DNA from: Notospermus geniculatus
Lineage: Eukaryota; Nemertea; Pilidiophora; Heteronemertea; Lineidae
DNA length: 64,000 nucleotides
Assembly (NCBI GenBank): GCA_002633025.1
Contig: NMRB01001038.1
Location: 147,823-211,822, forward strand
Reading direction: 5' to 3'
In this document: piece after piece, positions 10,073 through 19,655 of the stretch
How positions within the stretch are numbered: the first letter of the stretch is position 1
Layout: every line of letters starts with the position of its first letter
Translations under genes and position numbers: made by a program
Notes under the pieces: generated by a model
What the model saw: the letters and a program-made list of their open reading frames with translations, nothing else
Databases searched by the model: none
Told to the model about the DNA's origin: nothing

Positions 10073-10366
10073 AGCCGCACAGTATATGCACAGCTTCTCA
10101 CTCTCAGTTCAGCCGAAATCATAGTGCAACCTCATTTACAGGCATGTGTAATGTATAATTGCCATATAACCACAATATTATAGCATTATCCTGCATCGAC
10201 GTTGGGGGAATCCCCAATGCTGCGTGTAGTCTCGCGCAGCCAGCTCTTTCGTTCTGCAGTACTGCCACATGGATCCCCAGATTCGAAACAGCGGCTGGGT
10301 GACCGAGACTATGCTCTAGAGGGTCGCCGATTACATGTATGACCCATCTGTCTATACTGTGCGGCT
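10073..10366 (-). mobile_element. Element Q/B3 complete, TTAA-flanked
   Basis: AGCCGCACAGTATA at the left, TATACTGTGCGGCT at the right, TTAA on each side (10069-10072, 10367-10370). Termini resemble element B (AGCCNCACWGTAT), so Q and B probably share a transposase although the interiors differ. Confidence 0.8.
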
Positions 10367-10763
10367 TTAACTGCGTCGATGAAAGTGAGGCCAACACTGT
10401 TTTCCAATAATTCTAAAAAGTGGACCCAACTTCTCAGCCCAAAATATCTACAACATTCTATTCAATTTCTTATTTTGCAGTTCAATCATCAAGTATAGAA
10501 CTACTGAATGTAGAGATAGAGTAGTGAACCAACAGTACCTGACCCCACATGACAGTGTAGCTAACCAGTGAATGTTTGTACTTGCATAGGCCCTAATATC
10601 CTTATTGCTTATCATTTTGACCTGCTTTTTTGCTCCTCCCCATGCTTTCCCATAGGGAAGAGCAAAAGGCAGGTAAAAATGACAAGCTACATGTAATAAA
10701 TTAATGTATCAATTATCAGGCAAATGCAAACATCCAAAAGGTGCTATCCCAATCTCGTACCCA

Positions 10764-11097
10764 GAGTTCAATGCCACATTAAACTCTGGAAAGGGCTAGA
10801 CCGGTACTACTTTTGCACAGTGCAAATGCATTGTCACGGCAGATGAATTTCTGAACGTTGCACAAACAATTGCGTACGGATTCGAAAGAGTTCATACTTT
10901 TTGTTCCTCAATAAAACATTGAATAACCCAATGGAATGATAAATTAGTAGTATTTTTACAAATACTGGAACAAATTCTAATTTTCCTTATGATTACTTTA
11001 TCAAATAATTTGTAAAATCGATGAGCACAAGAATCTTGTGCTGGGTTCCAGCCCTTTTCAGAGGTCTTAGCCAAGGAATGGAACGATGGTGGTGACC
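10764..11097 (+). repeat. Repeat LL (copy 2)
   Basis: Second direct copy of LL, about 1,380 bp downstream of the first. It is preceded by CAATCTCGTACCCAGAG, a motif also found at the ends of CC (34123-34477) and at 44625-44665, which suggests that LL begins at the end of a CC-type element. Confidence 0.8.
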
Positions 11098-11713
11098 TCT
11101 TCAGATTGGCGCTATCCCTCTGACAAGACAAAAGTTTACACACACACGCACGACAGACCACACCAAAAGGCACCAGCACAGCATAAGCCCTTTTGTCATA
11201 TCGGCCAAGTGGGTAAAAAATAAAAGACCCAAACCATGATGAACTGAGATGCAGTATTCCTTTTCTTACAATCTAACAACACTACGTACTATCAGCCTTC
11301 ATCGTGCATAAAATACCATAAGATGAATGGGTGTGAATATCCGTGCTAAAATACGGGTAGCATAATGAAAACAAGCTGTTGCATCAATGGATGATGAAAG
11401 AAATGGCAAAAAAGAAGTTGAGCATCAATCATGATATCCTGTTCATCGTTTGTGACATCAAGACCAACACATTAAATATCAGAGATTTATGCATTGTGGA
11501 AGTCAATATCTTATTGGGTAAAAAATTCTTGCAATCAGGCTCACCGCGTTATATTATTATATTCATGCTGAAATGAACATTCCTATCAGCAACAATACAG
11601 CAGTTATGTGGCATTTTATGACAAAAATCTGCAGATGCTTAGCTACGGTACTTTCAAAGAATGGTCAAAAAGGGGAAGTAATATTTTACCTGTTTTATTA
11701 GTGGTGCTTCTTA
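11098..11713. other. Mostly unassigned; fragment shared with 5275-5365
   Basis: 11135-11220 shares ACGACAGACCAC, GGCACCAGCACAGC-like text and GGGTAAAAA with the segment after the twin hairpins. The rest is unassigned. Confidence 0.45.
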
Positions 11714-11958
11714 AAGGAGCTGGACGTCCAAGTTGTAAACACTCACTCACTGGTTCTCTATCCACGCGACGCCTGCGGTGCTGCCACCTATTGTCGGTGA
11801 TATGTACTGACGTGAATATCGTGAGTGAGTTGCATTGGACCGGGCACCAGTCTAACGATCACTCTGGTGCTGCCACCTTCACGAAGGAATAAAACTAGTT
11901 TGCTGGCCACTGTTTGTAAACAAACCAGTTTGTTTACAACTTGGACGTCCAGCTCCTT
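11714..11958. mobile_element. Foldback element UU, TA/TTAA flanked
   Basis: AAGGAGCTGGACGTCCAAGT and its exact inverse form about 30-bp arms. TTAA overlaps both borders. An inner hairpin GTAAACAAA/TTTGTTTAC lies at about 11917-11939. Non-coding; TA|AAG group. Confidence 0.85.
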
Positions 11959-12880
11959 TAAGAATCATTTACACCAAAATAGATGTGGTTGTGACCAAAA
12001 TAGATGAGGCACATTACCAAAGAGGACTACCAGAAGAGAGACTGATCCAGGATTTGGGAAAAGAGGGGGCACCCTATGCTAGGAACATTGAAATTTGCAC
12101 CACGTTCCAGAATTTCAGTTGATTTTACAGATTTGTTGACCAAAAAGAGCCAGGGGGCGTGCAGTGATGAGTGCACCCCCCCTTTGGATCCGTGCCTGCA
12201 GAACCTCCACACGAATCAGATATATGCAAGGCACGCTAAATCTCAGCCTGACTCACCGACAAATTCAAGACAATATCACCTAAATTGACATTAGAAGATT
12301 ATATTGGAACAACCATGACTTGTAGATTACTTACTGATTCTGACTTGAATGAATCGCTGTCCTATAACAAATATGCTAATGGACATTGATTGGCATTGGC
12401 ACAGTGTTTGATAACTTGTCAACAGATGTTCCACTCAATTACTCGACTCTAAAACTGATGGGTTTCAGCCAAATTGTTCAATAAGCTACCCTCACCTACC
12501 TCCATGATTGCAGATTATCGACATCTCACCAATAACCAAACACAAGTTTGGTGGCAAGGACTGAAGCTTTCATTCAGCTTGGCCAGGGCATGATCTGACA
12601 ATGGAAAAGTTGTGGCTCAACCTAATATAAGTTCAAGATAATCTTCGTTGGTGCAAATCTAATGCTTTTCAAAAATTTTTTTTAAACATTTTTTTTCACC
12701 CCCCTCCTTGACAATCCTGGCAGAAACCCTGCATATTGGTCATTTTGAACATGTCTCTATATATATGAGGACTGTATTTTGAATGAAATGGTCCATGTGC
12801 TCACCGGGTTGGACATAATTGTCTAATGACAGAGGGAGGTACATATCAGTTATGAGCAATCTGGGTCAATTCATTCCCAA
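11959..12880. other. Unassigned with H-like debris
   Basis: 12150-12205 carries the G/C-rich edge of an H-like element (GGGGGCGTG, TGCACCCCCCC, TTGGATCC). 12690-12735 has an FF/H7-like right end (GGCAGAAACCCTG). 12781-12815 resembles 48090-48120 (ATGGTCCATGTG). The remainder has no identifiable content. Confidence 0.4.
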
Positions 12881-13055
12881 CGTAGGACTTTGATGATTTT
12901 GGGGTTATGCCACATGGCGGCCATATTGGATGTCTGATCGGGCCGGAACTTCACATGCACATGAAGGTCATCTGCAGGGGGCCACATAGCACATTGGAGC
13001 GCTTTCGGTCAAGTCGTTCCTGAGTTACAGCACTTTGATGATTTTCGGGTTACAC
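12881..13055 (+). repeat. Dispersed repeat DD (copy 1), cut by gap
   Basis: Aligns with 41515-41655: AAGGTCATCT, GAGTTACAGCACTTTGATGAT versus GAGTTATAGCACTCAGATGAT, then GGGTTACNCCAC. The ACATGGCGGCCATATTGGATG stretch is of a type also seen at 57915-58100. Confidence 0.6.
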
Positions 13056-13339
13056 NNNNNNNNNNNNNNNNNNNNNNNNNNNNNNNNNNNNNNNNNNNNN
13101 NNNNNNNNNNNNNNNNNNNNNNNNNNNNNNNNNNNNNNNNNNNNNNNNNNNNNNNNNNNNNNNNNNNNNNNNNNNNNNNNNNNNNNNNNNNNNNNNNNNN
13201 NNNNNNNNNNNNNNNNNNNNNNNNNNNNNNNNNNNNNNNNNNNNNNNNNNNNNNNNNNNNNNNNNNNNNNNNNNNNNNNNNNNNNNNNNNNNNNNNNNNN
13301 NNNNNNNNNNNNNNNNNNNNNNNNNNNNNNNNNNNNNNN
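13056..13339. other. Assembly gap (N run)
   Basis: A run of 284 N. The open frames reported across it are artefacts. Its right edge coincides with the left end of the large palindrome, so palindrome-related assembly failure is the likely cause. Confidence 0.98.
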
Positions 13340-13848
13340 ACGGTCGTGCTAATTACCGTCCACCACCGTCTACCACCGTCCTCCACCGTCCACCACCCTT
13401 TTTGTACTGTTATAGTACAGACTTCCACCTCAAAATTTATTTAAAACATCTTTTTCTTTATCTCTCTCTCAAACAATAATGTAAACCGCATCAAAATCGC
13501 TGACAATATCACAAAATTTTCTGTTTTTTTTCATCGTCCACCACCACGATTCGTCAGCCAGCGCCACCATCGGGTGGTGAGTTCAAGAACTACATTGCCA
13601 TCAAACCTGGTTCCACTGGCGTCCGAGGGTGGCGCTGATTGAAGAATCGTGGTGGTGGACGATGACAAAAAACAGAATATTCTCAGCGATTCTGATGCGG
13701 TTTACATTATTTTTTGAGAGAAAGATAAAGAAAAGATGTTTTAAATAAATATTGAGGTGGAAGACTGTACAATAACAGTACAAAAAGGGTGGTGGACGGT
13801 GGAGGACGGTGGTAGACGGTGGTGGACGGTAATTAGCATGACCCGTCC
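13340..13848. mobile_element. Large palindrome V, arms ~235 bp
   Basis: The left arm (from TCGTGCTAATTACCGTCC) and the right arm (to GGACGGTAATTAGCATGA) are inverted copies at about 90% identity, centred near 13594. Each arm carries a short ladder of CCACCGTC units, then a TTTATTTAAAACATCTTTT block and ATCGTCCACCACCACGATTC. Size and symmetry suggest a foldback element or a recent inverted duplication. Confidence 0.85.
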
Positions 13849-13853
13849 TAACA

Positions 13854-13883
13854 TAGGCCTAGGCCTAGGCCTAGCCTAGGCCT
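13854..13883. repeat. AGGCCT tandem repeat
   Basis: Palindromic hexamer AGGCCT repeated about five times with one imperfect unit, directly after palindrome V. Confidence 0.85.
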
Positions 13884-14017
13884 GTAGTATGCAAAAGTAC
13901 GATGTAAAATCGTTAGCATGGTTAGGACCTAGCCCCCAGTCTATATAAGAAACCAACAATGGTGAGTTTGCCCATTTAAATATTGGGAGCCCACTCGCAC
14001 GACGAGAAAACTCTCAC

Positions 14018-14060
14018 CTGGTCCTGGACTGGAGGAGCCGCCTGCCTCTGCCTGCAACAT
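14018..14060 (-). CDS. Weak candidate first coding exon
   Basis: On the minus strand an ATG at 14060 opens 14 codons (MLQAEAGGSSSPGP) that end in a consensus splice donor CAG|GTGAGA (GT at 14017-14016). The surrounding 13.9-14.6 kb is richer in CpG than most of the window. No downstream exon or domain was identified and the GC-rich block upstream is itself repeated at 25 kb, so this may be chance. Confidence 0.15.
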
Positions 14061-14254
14061 GATGATGCGGCTGCTAGGCCTCCTTGCCCATAAAAACAAC
14101 TAACGTCAACAAACAACGAGCTTGACCGAAAACTCCGCTGTTATATGAATGAATATGCGTCAAAGAACGATATAATCCCGGGGATATAATACGAAATGAA
14201 GTTGTGTGATCAAACATGTCAAAACACAACGACTGAACGAAGCTGGGCCTATCT

Positions 14255-14330
14255 TTTTTTTGTTTTCACTGGTCCAACTCCGCCTGTGCCGGGCCGCCGC
14301 ACGTAGCTGTCTCCGGAGCCGCGGAGAGGT
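14255..14330 (-). repeat. GC-rich block shared with 25003-25075
   Basis: On the minus strand, TCCGCGGCTCCGGAGACAGC and GCGGCGGCCCGGCACAGGCG match the plus strand at 25003-25075 over about 75 bases without gaps. Translated in phase both give Arg/Ala-rich peptides (QL-AAARH-RS), but no family is recognised. Confidence 0.6.
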
Positions 14331-14639
14331 TCGCACCAACACTGTCTTGGACAGTTCAGTTTGAGAGATACATCTGAAAAACACTTCCTTAGTGCGAATT
14401 AGGAGCGAGAAAAGAAGAGAGTAGTTACCGGTATTTATCAACCCAAGCAGTAGACCTACTTTAACAGGCACCTCAGTCTGAGAGTCGTCAGCTGCACCAG
14501 GTACTCGGGGTTGAGGACTAGGGTTAGGGTTCAAGGGCCTAGCTGGTCTGAGCCTGGGGAGGTGCACATTTTTGTGAAAGCGGATCTCTTCCTGTAGCCT
14601 TGGCATAAATTTCACAGTACCGGTATGCTGAAGAGAGCA

Positions 14640-14850
14640 ATGTGCTCCGGAGGGGGTCTGGGGGCCTCCCCGGGCCCAGAAAATTTGGGAATCTAGATGC
14701 TCTGAAACGTGATTTCAGTGCTATTCTTAGCCAAAATTTACACGATTACAAGGTTGATATTTTTCTGCTTGCCCAGAGCGGAACTCTCTTACTGCTGTGG
14801 GGAGGTGCACGTGTACCATGTGCACCCCCCCCCCGAGCTTACGCCCCTGG
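14640..14850. mobile_element. Element H (copy 4), diverged
   Basis: GGAGGGGGTCTGGGGGCCTCC and CCAGAAAATTTGGGA open it, CACCCCCCCCCCGAGCTTACG and CCCCTGG close it, as in other H copies. The frame 14642-14863 is derived from this repeat. Confidence 0.55.
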
Positions 14851-14855
14851 GGTTG

Positions 14856-14925
14856 GGGGCTAAATATGGGGAGGTACCTATATTATGTACGGTGCGGTAC
14901 TAGGTACCTTCCCATATTTAGCCCC
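14856..14925. repeat. Hairpin GGGGCTAAATATGGG...
   Basis: GGGGCTAAATATGGGGAGGT pairs with ACCTTCCCATATTTAGCCCC (one mismatch region), loop of about 24 bases that includes a second GGTAC/GTACC pair. Likely a small foldback. Confidence 0.75.
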
Positions 14926-14936
14926 TAAGCCTAACC

Positions 14937-15036
14937 CACAGGAACCAGTATAAATGGATTTTGGAGAGTAAAATAATAATACTGACGTCAGTATTATTAT
15001 TTTACTCCCCCAAATTCATAAATACTGGTTCCTGTG
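14937..15036. mobile_element. 100-bp palindrome flanked by CCTAACC
   Basis: CACAGGAACCAGTAT at the left, the exact inverse at the right, arms of about 48 bp meeting at CTGACGTCAG without a spacer. CCTAACC is repeated at both borders (14930-14936, 15037-15043), a probable 7-bp target duplication. Confidence 0.85.
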
Positions 15037-15143
15037 CCTAACCCTAGCCCTCCATCCCGAGTTTAACCCAACTGACGAATCTCAGAGGTGCCTGTGCTTA
15101 TGCACATTTCATCTTACGGGAACATTATCTTTTTTCCAGTTTC

Positions 15144-15167
15144 GGTACCGGTACCGGTACCGGTACC
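15144..15167. repeat. GGTACC tandem repeat x4
   Basis: Four perfect copies of the palindromic hexamer GGTACC in a row, in otherwise unassigned DNA (15044-15362). Confidence 0.9.
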
Positions 15168-15362
15168 TATTATTTTCCTTGAAATGAAAGAGCTCTCGGT
15201 TACTGAATTATAAAACCCTACTCTGGAATATTGAAGAAAAACAGCAACTCAATCCTCCTTGTTATCTGTCATGTCATTTCTCTTTTTGTGGAGTAATGAC
15301 AACCCGCATCTGAAAATACGAGCAATTTCCAATATCCAAACCTGACACTCCCTTCTTGCATT

Positions 15363-15770
15363 CAGGGGCGTAGCTATAGCGGGGGGGGGGGGCAAATGCC
15401 CCCAGAACAAAAAGGCACAAAGCAAACTTTTCCTGTAAAAGGTCATTTTCCCTCTTCGAGCCAAGTTATTGTGATGTCAGATGTCTGAAAAATGCATCTG
15501 AGAGGATGTAGGTATTCAATTTTTTTCTGGGGGAGGACCCTCAGACCCCCCTCCGACTTCGCCCTCCAGACTCAATCAATTTGCCCCCACGACCGTGTTT
15601 CCACGAGGCGTTTGCGGGCGCGGATTAGGAGGCGGGCGCGGGTACGAGTGAAATAGCTAAAGGGAAATACGTTAGATCGATTTTTTTCCACCCGCACCCG
15701 CCTCCTGATCCGCGCCCGCACACGCCTCGTGGAAACACGGTCGACGCCATAAAAGCTAGCTACGCCCCTG
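15363..15770. mobile_element. Element H (copy 5), interrupted by W
   Basis: CAGGGGCGTAGCTATAGC at the left and GCTAGCTACGCCCCTG at the right, with the long G run, the GTCTGAAAAATGCATCTGAG block and CTGGGGGAGGACCC inside. The palindrome W is inserted near its right end. Confidence 0.75.
15591..15742. mobile_element. Palindrome W inside H
   Basis: GACCGTGTTTCCACGAGGCG and its inverse, arms about 60 bp and very GC-rich (GCGGGCGCGG...CCGCGCCCGC). Inserted between TTTGCCCCCAC and GACGCC of the host element. The frame 15572-15886 crosses it and is not a gene. Confidence 0.85.
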
Positions 15771-15802
15771 GCATTGTTCAGGACTGGCCAAGGAAAAACA
15801 AA

Positions 15803-16134
15803 CAGTGGAACCTCCCTTAACGGACACCTCTGCCAGGAGGACACCTCTCTAATCAGGACACCAATGTTCAGTCCCAAACTGGTCATTTCTATTCATTTCA
15901 ACCTCTATACTCAGGACATCTCTCAATTAAGGACATCATTTGTCAGTCCTAGAGGTGTCCTTAGCAGTCGAACCTCTCTATTAAGGACACCTTCGGGACT
16001 GACAAATGCTGTTCTTGATTGAGAGGTGTCCTGAGGTTGAAATGAATAGAATGACCAGTTTGGGACTGAACATTGGTGTCCTGATTAGGAAGGTGTCCTC
16101 CTGGCAGAGGTGTCCGTTAAGAGCGGTTCAACTG
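15803..16134. mobile_element. Foldback with pogo-like CAGT ends
   Basis: Starts CAGTGGAACCTCCCTTAACG, ends with the inverse (CGGTTCAACTG), arms about 150 bp. Near the centre a second CAGTCGAACCTCTCTATTAA appears, so it may be two copies joined head to head. CAGTNGAACCTC termini resemble pogo/Tigger-type ends; no TA duplication is visible. Confidence 0.7.
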
Positions 16135-16197
16135 TTTTTTTCAAACTAATTATTCTGATTTTGTTTAGTGGTTGCATTGATAGAGATAATTCCTGCA

Positions 16198-16342
16198 CTC
16201 CAGGGGTAGCGAGCATAAAGAGGACCCTACGTCAGGCCTAAGCCAGGCGTAGTGCTGGTCGATGCCCTATCCTCGACCAGCACTACGCCTGGCTTAGGCC
16301 TGACGTAGGGTTACGACCTCTTTATGCTCGCTACCCCTGGAG
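16198..16342. mobile_element. Near-perfect palindrome, ~65-bp arms
   Basis: CTCCAGGGGTAGCGAGCATA and its inverse, then ACCCTACGTCAGGCCTAAGC paired with its inverse, loop of about 10 bases (TGCCCTATCC). Only a 3-base difference between arms. No second copy in this window. Confidence 0.85.
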
Positions 16343-16427
16343 ACTCAAACAACGGATTAACACAGGTTGATCCTCAAACTGCTCCCCAATGGGATAATCA
16401 GTCTCTACCATTTAATCGTTCATCCTT

Positions 16428-16472
16428 TTTTGTTGATTGATAAAGGAAGGATCTGCCATGCAGTGCTTGACT
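16428..16472. repeat. Isolated unit of the 47-bp repeat
   Basis: TTGTTGATTGATAAAGGAAGG followed by ATCTGCCATGCAGTG matches the 47-bp unit of the downstream array. It is separated from the array by 258 bp of GC-richer DNA. Confidence 0.7.
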
Positions 16473-16730
16473 GTGACATCCCACTTCTTGGGTCCCTAAC
16501 CCTCAATGCCACCCGTAGGCTGCAGATTTGCAACAAATGAACCATAGTTTTGCCATCAGCTAGCCAGTAGTGAACCCCAGCCCAGTCTGCCGCAGGTTCA
16601 CCACCTGTGAGCCAGCAATCTGCGCTGGTGGGCCATCTCGAACCGACTGTCCGCCGTGGGCCACCACCTACGGCGGTTGGTGGGCCGCCGGAAATGCCAC
16701 CTGAAATTGAAATTGCTGGCTTTGGGTTCA

Positions 16731-17226
16731 TTCTGCTGATTGATGAAGGACGTATATATCTGCAATTCTGTTGTTGATTCTTTTTGCTGATTGATAAAGG
16801 ACGTATCTGTCATTCTGTGATTGATTCTTTTTGATGATTGATAAAGGGCGTAAGCTGCCATTCAGTGGTTGATTCTTTTTGCTGATTGATAAAGGACGTA
16901 TCTGCCATTCAGTGGTTGATTCTTTTTGCTGATTGATAAGGACGTATCTGCCATTCTGGAGTTGATTCTTTTTGCTGATTGATAAAGGACGTATCTGTCA
17001 TTCTGTAGTAGGTTCTTTTTTGCTGGTTGATACAGGATGTATCTGCCTTTCAGTGGTCGATTCTTTTTGCTGATTGATAAAAGCAGTAGGCCTATCTTTC
17101 AGTGGTCGGTCTTATTTGCTAACTGATAAATGCCGTAGCTGCCATTCAGTGTTGATTGTTTTTGCTGACTGATATGAAGGACGTATCTGCCACTCAGTGG
17201 TTGATTCCGTTTGCTGATTGAGACAG
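16731..17226. repeat. 47-bp tandem array, ~10.5 units
   Basis: Consensus landmarks per unit are TTGATTCTTTTTGCTGATTG, ATAAAGGACGTATCTGCC and ATTCAGTGG. Units 4 and 5 are closest to each other; outer units are more diverged. Minus-strand frames with repeated INQQ residues only reflect the repeat. Confidence 0.9.
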
Positions 17227-18350
17227 AAAATACGTGTACACCGCACTAATGCCAGAGGTCCTAAATAGATACTGAGGTTACATGTATATAGTCAGCTTGT
17301 TTATTGCTGTTTCCAGAGTAAATCATCCAATCCATTGATCAGCTTCATTACCGACCCTACCCCCAGCAGCAAACACAAAAACATGTTTGAAAATGTGCAG
17401 AGCTCATTTTGGCTAAACATGCATGATTTACCAGACGGAAGTTTAAAAATACATGTATGGCAAGTTGTAGGTGGATCCTCAAATACACAGGGATGCACAC
17501 TGCTGAATGAGCCTGTATCAAGCTTCAATTAGTTTCAACACAATGGCAACATAGATTGATCTTCTTCATACCTGTCTCCGTCAAAAATCCTATAAAAAGT
17601 CCAACTGATTCATAACCAGAAATCAAATCACAACAACAGCATAGAGTCTGGAAATTACGACCTCAGTATGAATTAGAAATAATGTACCGGTAGTGGTCAC
17701 ATTTTGTATGCACAGATGGCATTTTCCCTAAAGGATGTGTATAAGTGGGACCACAATGCTCAAATTCAACCACATCTAAATTACAAGCCCCACAATCAAA
17801 TCTGCACTGATTATTGTAACTCTGCATCTTGAATACAATACTGATGAAGAAATATCTGGCTGCATAGTGAAGTTTTCTGATGTCTTCAGGCTCTTTCTAT
17901 CCCATTGTTAGTTTAACACCGTGTTCATACAATATTAAAGGGGGCATGACTAAGTAAGGAAATGATTATAGTGAACAATTGATTCACGAAATAAGAGCCA
18001 CCAGTTTCGTATTCTTGGTTGGAGTCGGTTGTCATCAGACTGAGGTAGCCCAGGGACAATGGTTTTGCCCGTGGCGTTTGGGAAGATTAGCTGATCAGCT
18101 TCCTCGGTTGCGTGTTTGGCAGCCATCGTTGAAAGGAAGATACACTGTGGAACTGAGATAATTCAATGCTCAGTTAGTATTCTATTATTTCGTTCATTTT
18201 TTATGGAGACAAAAGGCATTTGTTTTCTGCCAAACAAGGAACACTGTGCAAATGCCCAACAACATAGATGGGAGCGACTTGGGAGCAGGTTCCGAGCCAA
18301 TATCAATGGCTTTCTTCGCAGTGCAAGGCTATGACTGCAATGTCGAACAG
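17227..18350. other. Unassigned 1.1 kb
   Basis: No repeat partner in the window and no domain in the short frames at 17301-17532, 17979-18161 and 18116-18387. Confidence 0.4.
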
Positions 18351-18388
18351 GTTTAGAAATCAAACGATAAATGTAAAATGTCGTCAAA
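18351..18388. mobile_element. Element A, left arm only
   Basis: GTTTAGAAATCAAACGATAA and ATGTAAAATGTCGTC match one arm of A; X sequence follows at once. Confidence 0.65.
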
Positions 18389-18556
18389 GAAAATGTTTAA
18401 TAAACAACATCCCATTAATTAGTACCTATTCCTAATAAACCTGATGAAGGAGTAGCCCCTGTTGAAAAGTAAAAATAAAAAAGGCCTATGTGTTTTGAAT
18501 CTCCAGAGTGAAACGCCCATGAATAAAAACTGTGTTACATCCTTATTTGATTAGGA
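18388..18556 (+). repeat. Dispersed repeat X (copy 3)
   Basis: ATAAACAACATCCCATTAAT, CCTGATGAAGGAGTAG and CCCATGAATAAAAACTGTG in the family order. Runs into element H6. Confidence 0.65.
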
Positions 18557-18810
18557 GAGCGGGCGGGGGGGGGGGCGGTTATTTTAAGCAGATGAGCTCA
18601 ACGGGCGTGGGCTTCGCGCGGGGGTCTTGGGGACCCTCCCACACACAAAAATTTTGAAAATTGGAAGTTCTGAGGTCAAGTTCCTGCACTCTGAGACACG
18701 AACAATAATGATCTTTTACCCCATTTGATTTTGCTGAAATGTTTTTTGCACAATTTGTCGGGGGGGGGGGGGCATTTGCCCCATTGTCCCTATGCTAGCT
18801 AAGGGCCTGG
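18556..18810. mobile_element. Element H (copy 6)
   Basis: Two long G runs (18562-18576 and about 18760) bracket GGGGACCCTCC, AAATTTTGAAAATTGGAAG and ATGTTTTTTGCACAA. It ends near CTATGCTAGCTAAGGGCC, resembling the CTAGCTACGCCCC end of H5. Confidence 0.6.
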
Positions 18811-19538
18811 AGGGGACTCGCGAGACAGAACCTACTTTATCTGACGTACAAACTCTCCTCCTGGTGTCACCTTTCACCACCTTCCACTGTATGTGACAAT
18901 GTACCATTTTAGACAATGGGTCTACTCGCCCCCATGAGACCTCGGATAAACACTATGACGTGGAGATTGACAAGGAAGTTCACGTTGGGTTCATTCATTG
19001 ATGGGTCGGGGGTAAATCAGCACCGTGACATCAGACCACAGGTGTCGAGGGCTGGGCCACCATCACTATTGTCTGTGATAAGACAATGGGAATGGGAGTA
19101 ACCATTTTGCCGTTATTGAAGGTGAAGTACAAGGATTAGCCCAGTGTTCTTGAACGATGCGATCCTCAGCCGATGAGTGCGCTAATGGCTATTGTACAAT
19201 GGCGCTAATAGCTCCTGGGAAAAATGACAGCCAAGATAACGGTGTGCAGTGTCTAATAACGTGGCACTCATTGAGGATCACCGGTAATGAATTCTCTAAC
19301 TTGTCTTGGTCAGAAATGTAATTAGGTGAATCAGATAGAGACTGGGTAGCTGGACATTACTGGTCACTTGACCATGTGGAGGTGATGTTTAAGGGCTGCA
19401 TTAAATGGAATTAGTCGCAGCACTGGGAATAATTTCGCAGGCCGCGAAATTCACTATTTCAAAATTACATGTACAAATTTCTGTATTTTAGTGAGTGAAT
19501 TAGATCATTAGCCAGGCATAAAATCTGCAGTTGACCAC
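18811..19538. other. Unassigned stretch
   Basis: Nothing recognisable. 19426-19462 (ATTTCGCAGGCCGCGAAATTCAC...AAAATTACATG) is similar to 30132-30170, an unnamed short dispersed repeat. Confidence 0.4.
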
Positions 19539-19655
19539 GGCTGATATTCATAAAAGGTAGCAAATGCTTTAACTTCAAGTTCTGCAGTACATTTACATTG
19601 GACATTGCTGTGCAAATCTTAAGTAAAAGCATTGCTAACTTTTATGAATACCAGT
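19539..19655. mobile_element. Foldback element O (copy 1)
   Basis: GGCTGATATTCATAAAAGG with inner TAGCAAATGCTTTAACTT pairs with AAGTAAAAGCATTGCTAACT and TTTTATGAATACCAG. The same element occurs at 25385-25501. Confidence 0.8.

Noticed and set aside
13009-13428. Frames across the N run
   Set aside because: Mostly unknown bases; artefact of translating N.
14160-14615. 151-codon minus-strand frame
   Set aside because: Low-complexity Arg/Pro composition, includes the repeated GC-rich block, no homologue recognised.
16731-17226. 47-bp array as a CRISPR array
   Set aside because: Units are contiguous and diverging, without unique spacers, in eukaryote-like DNA.
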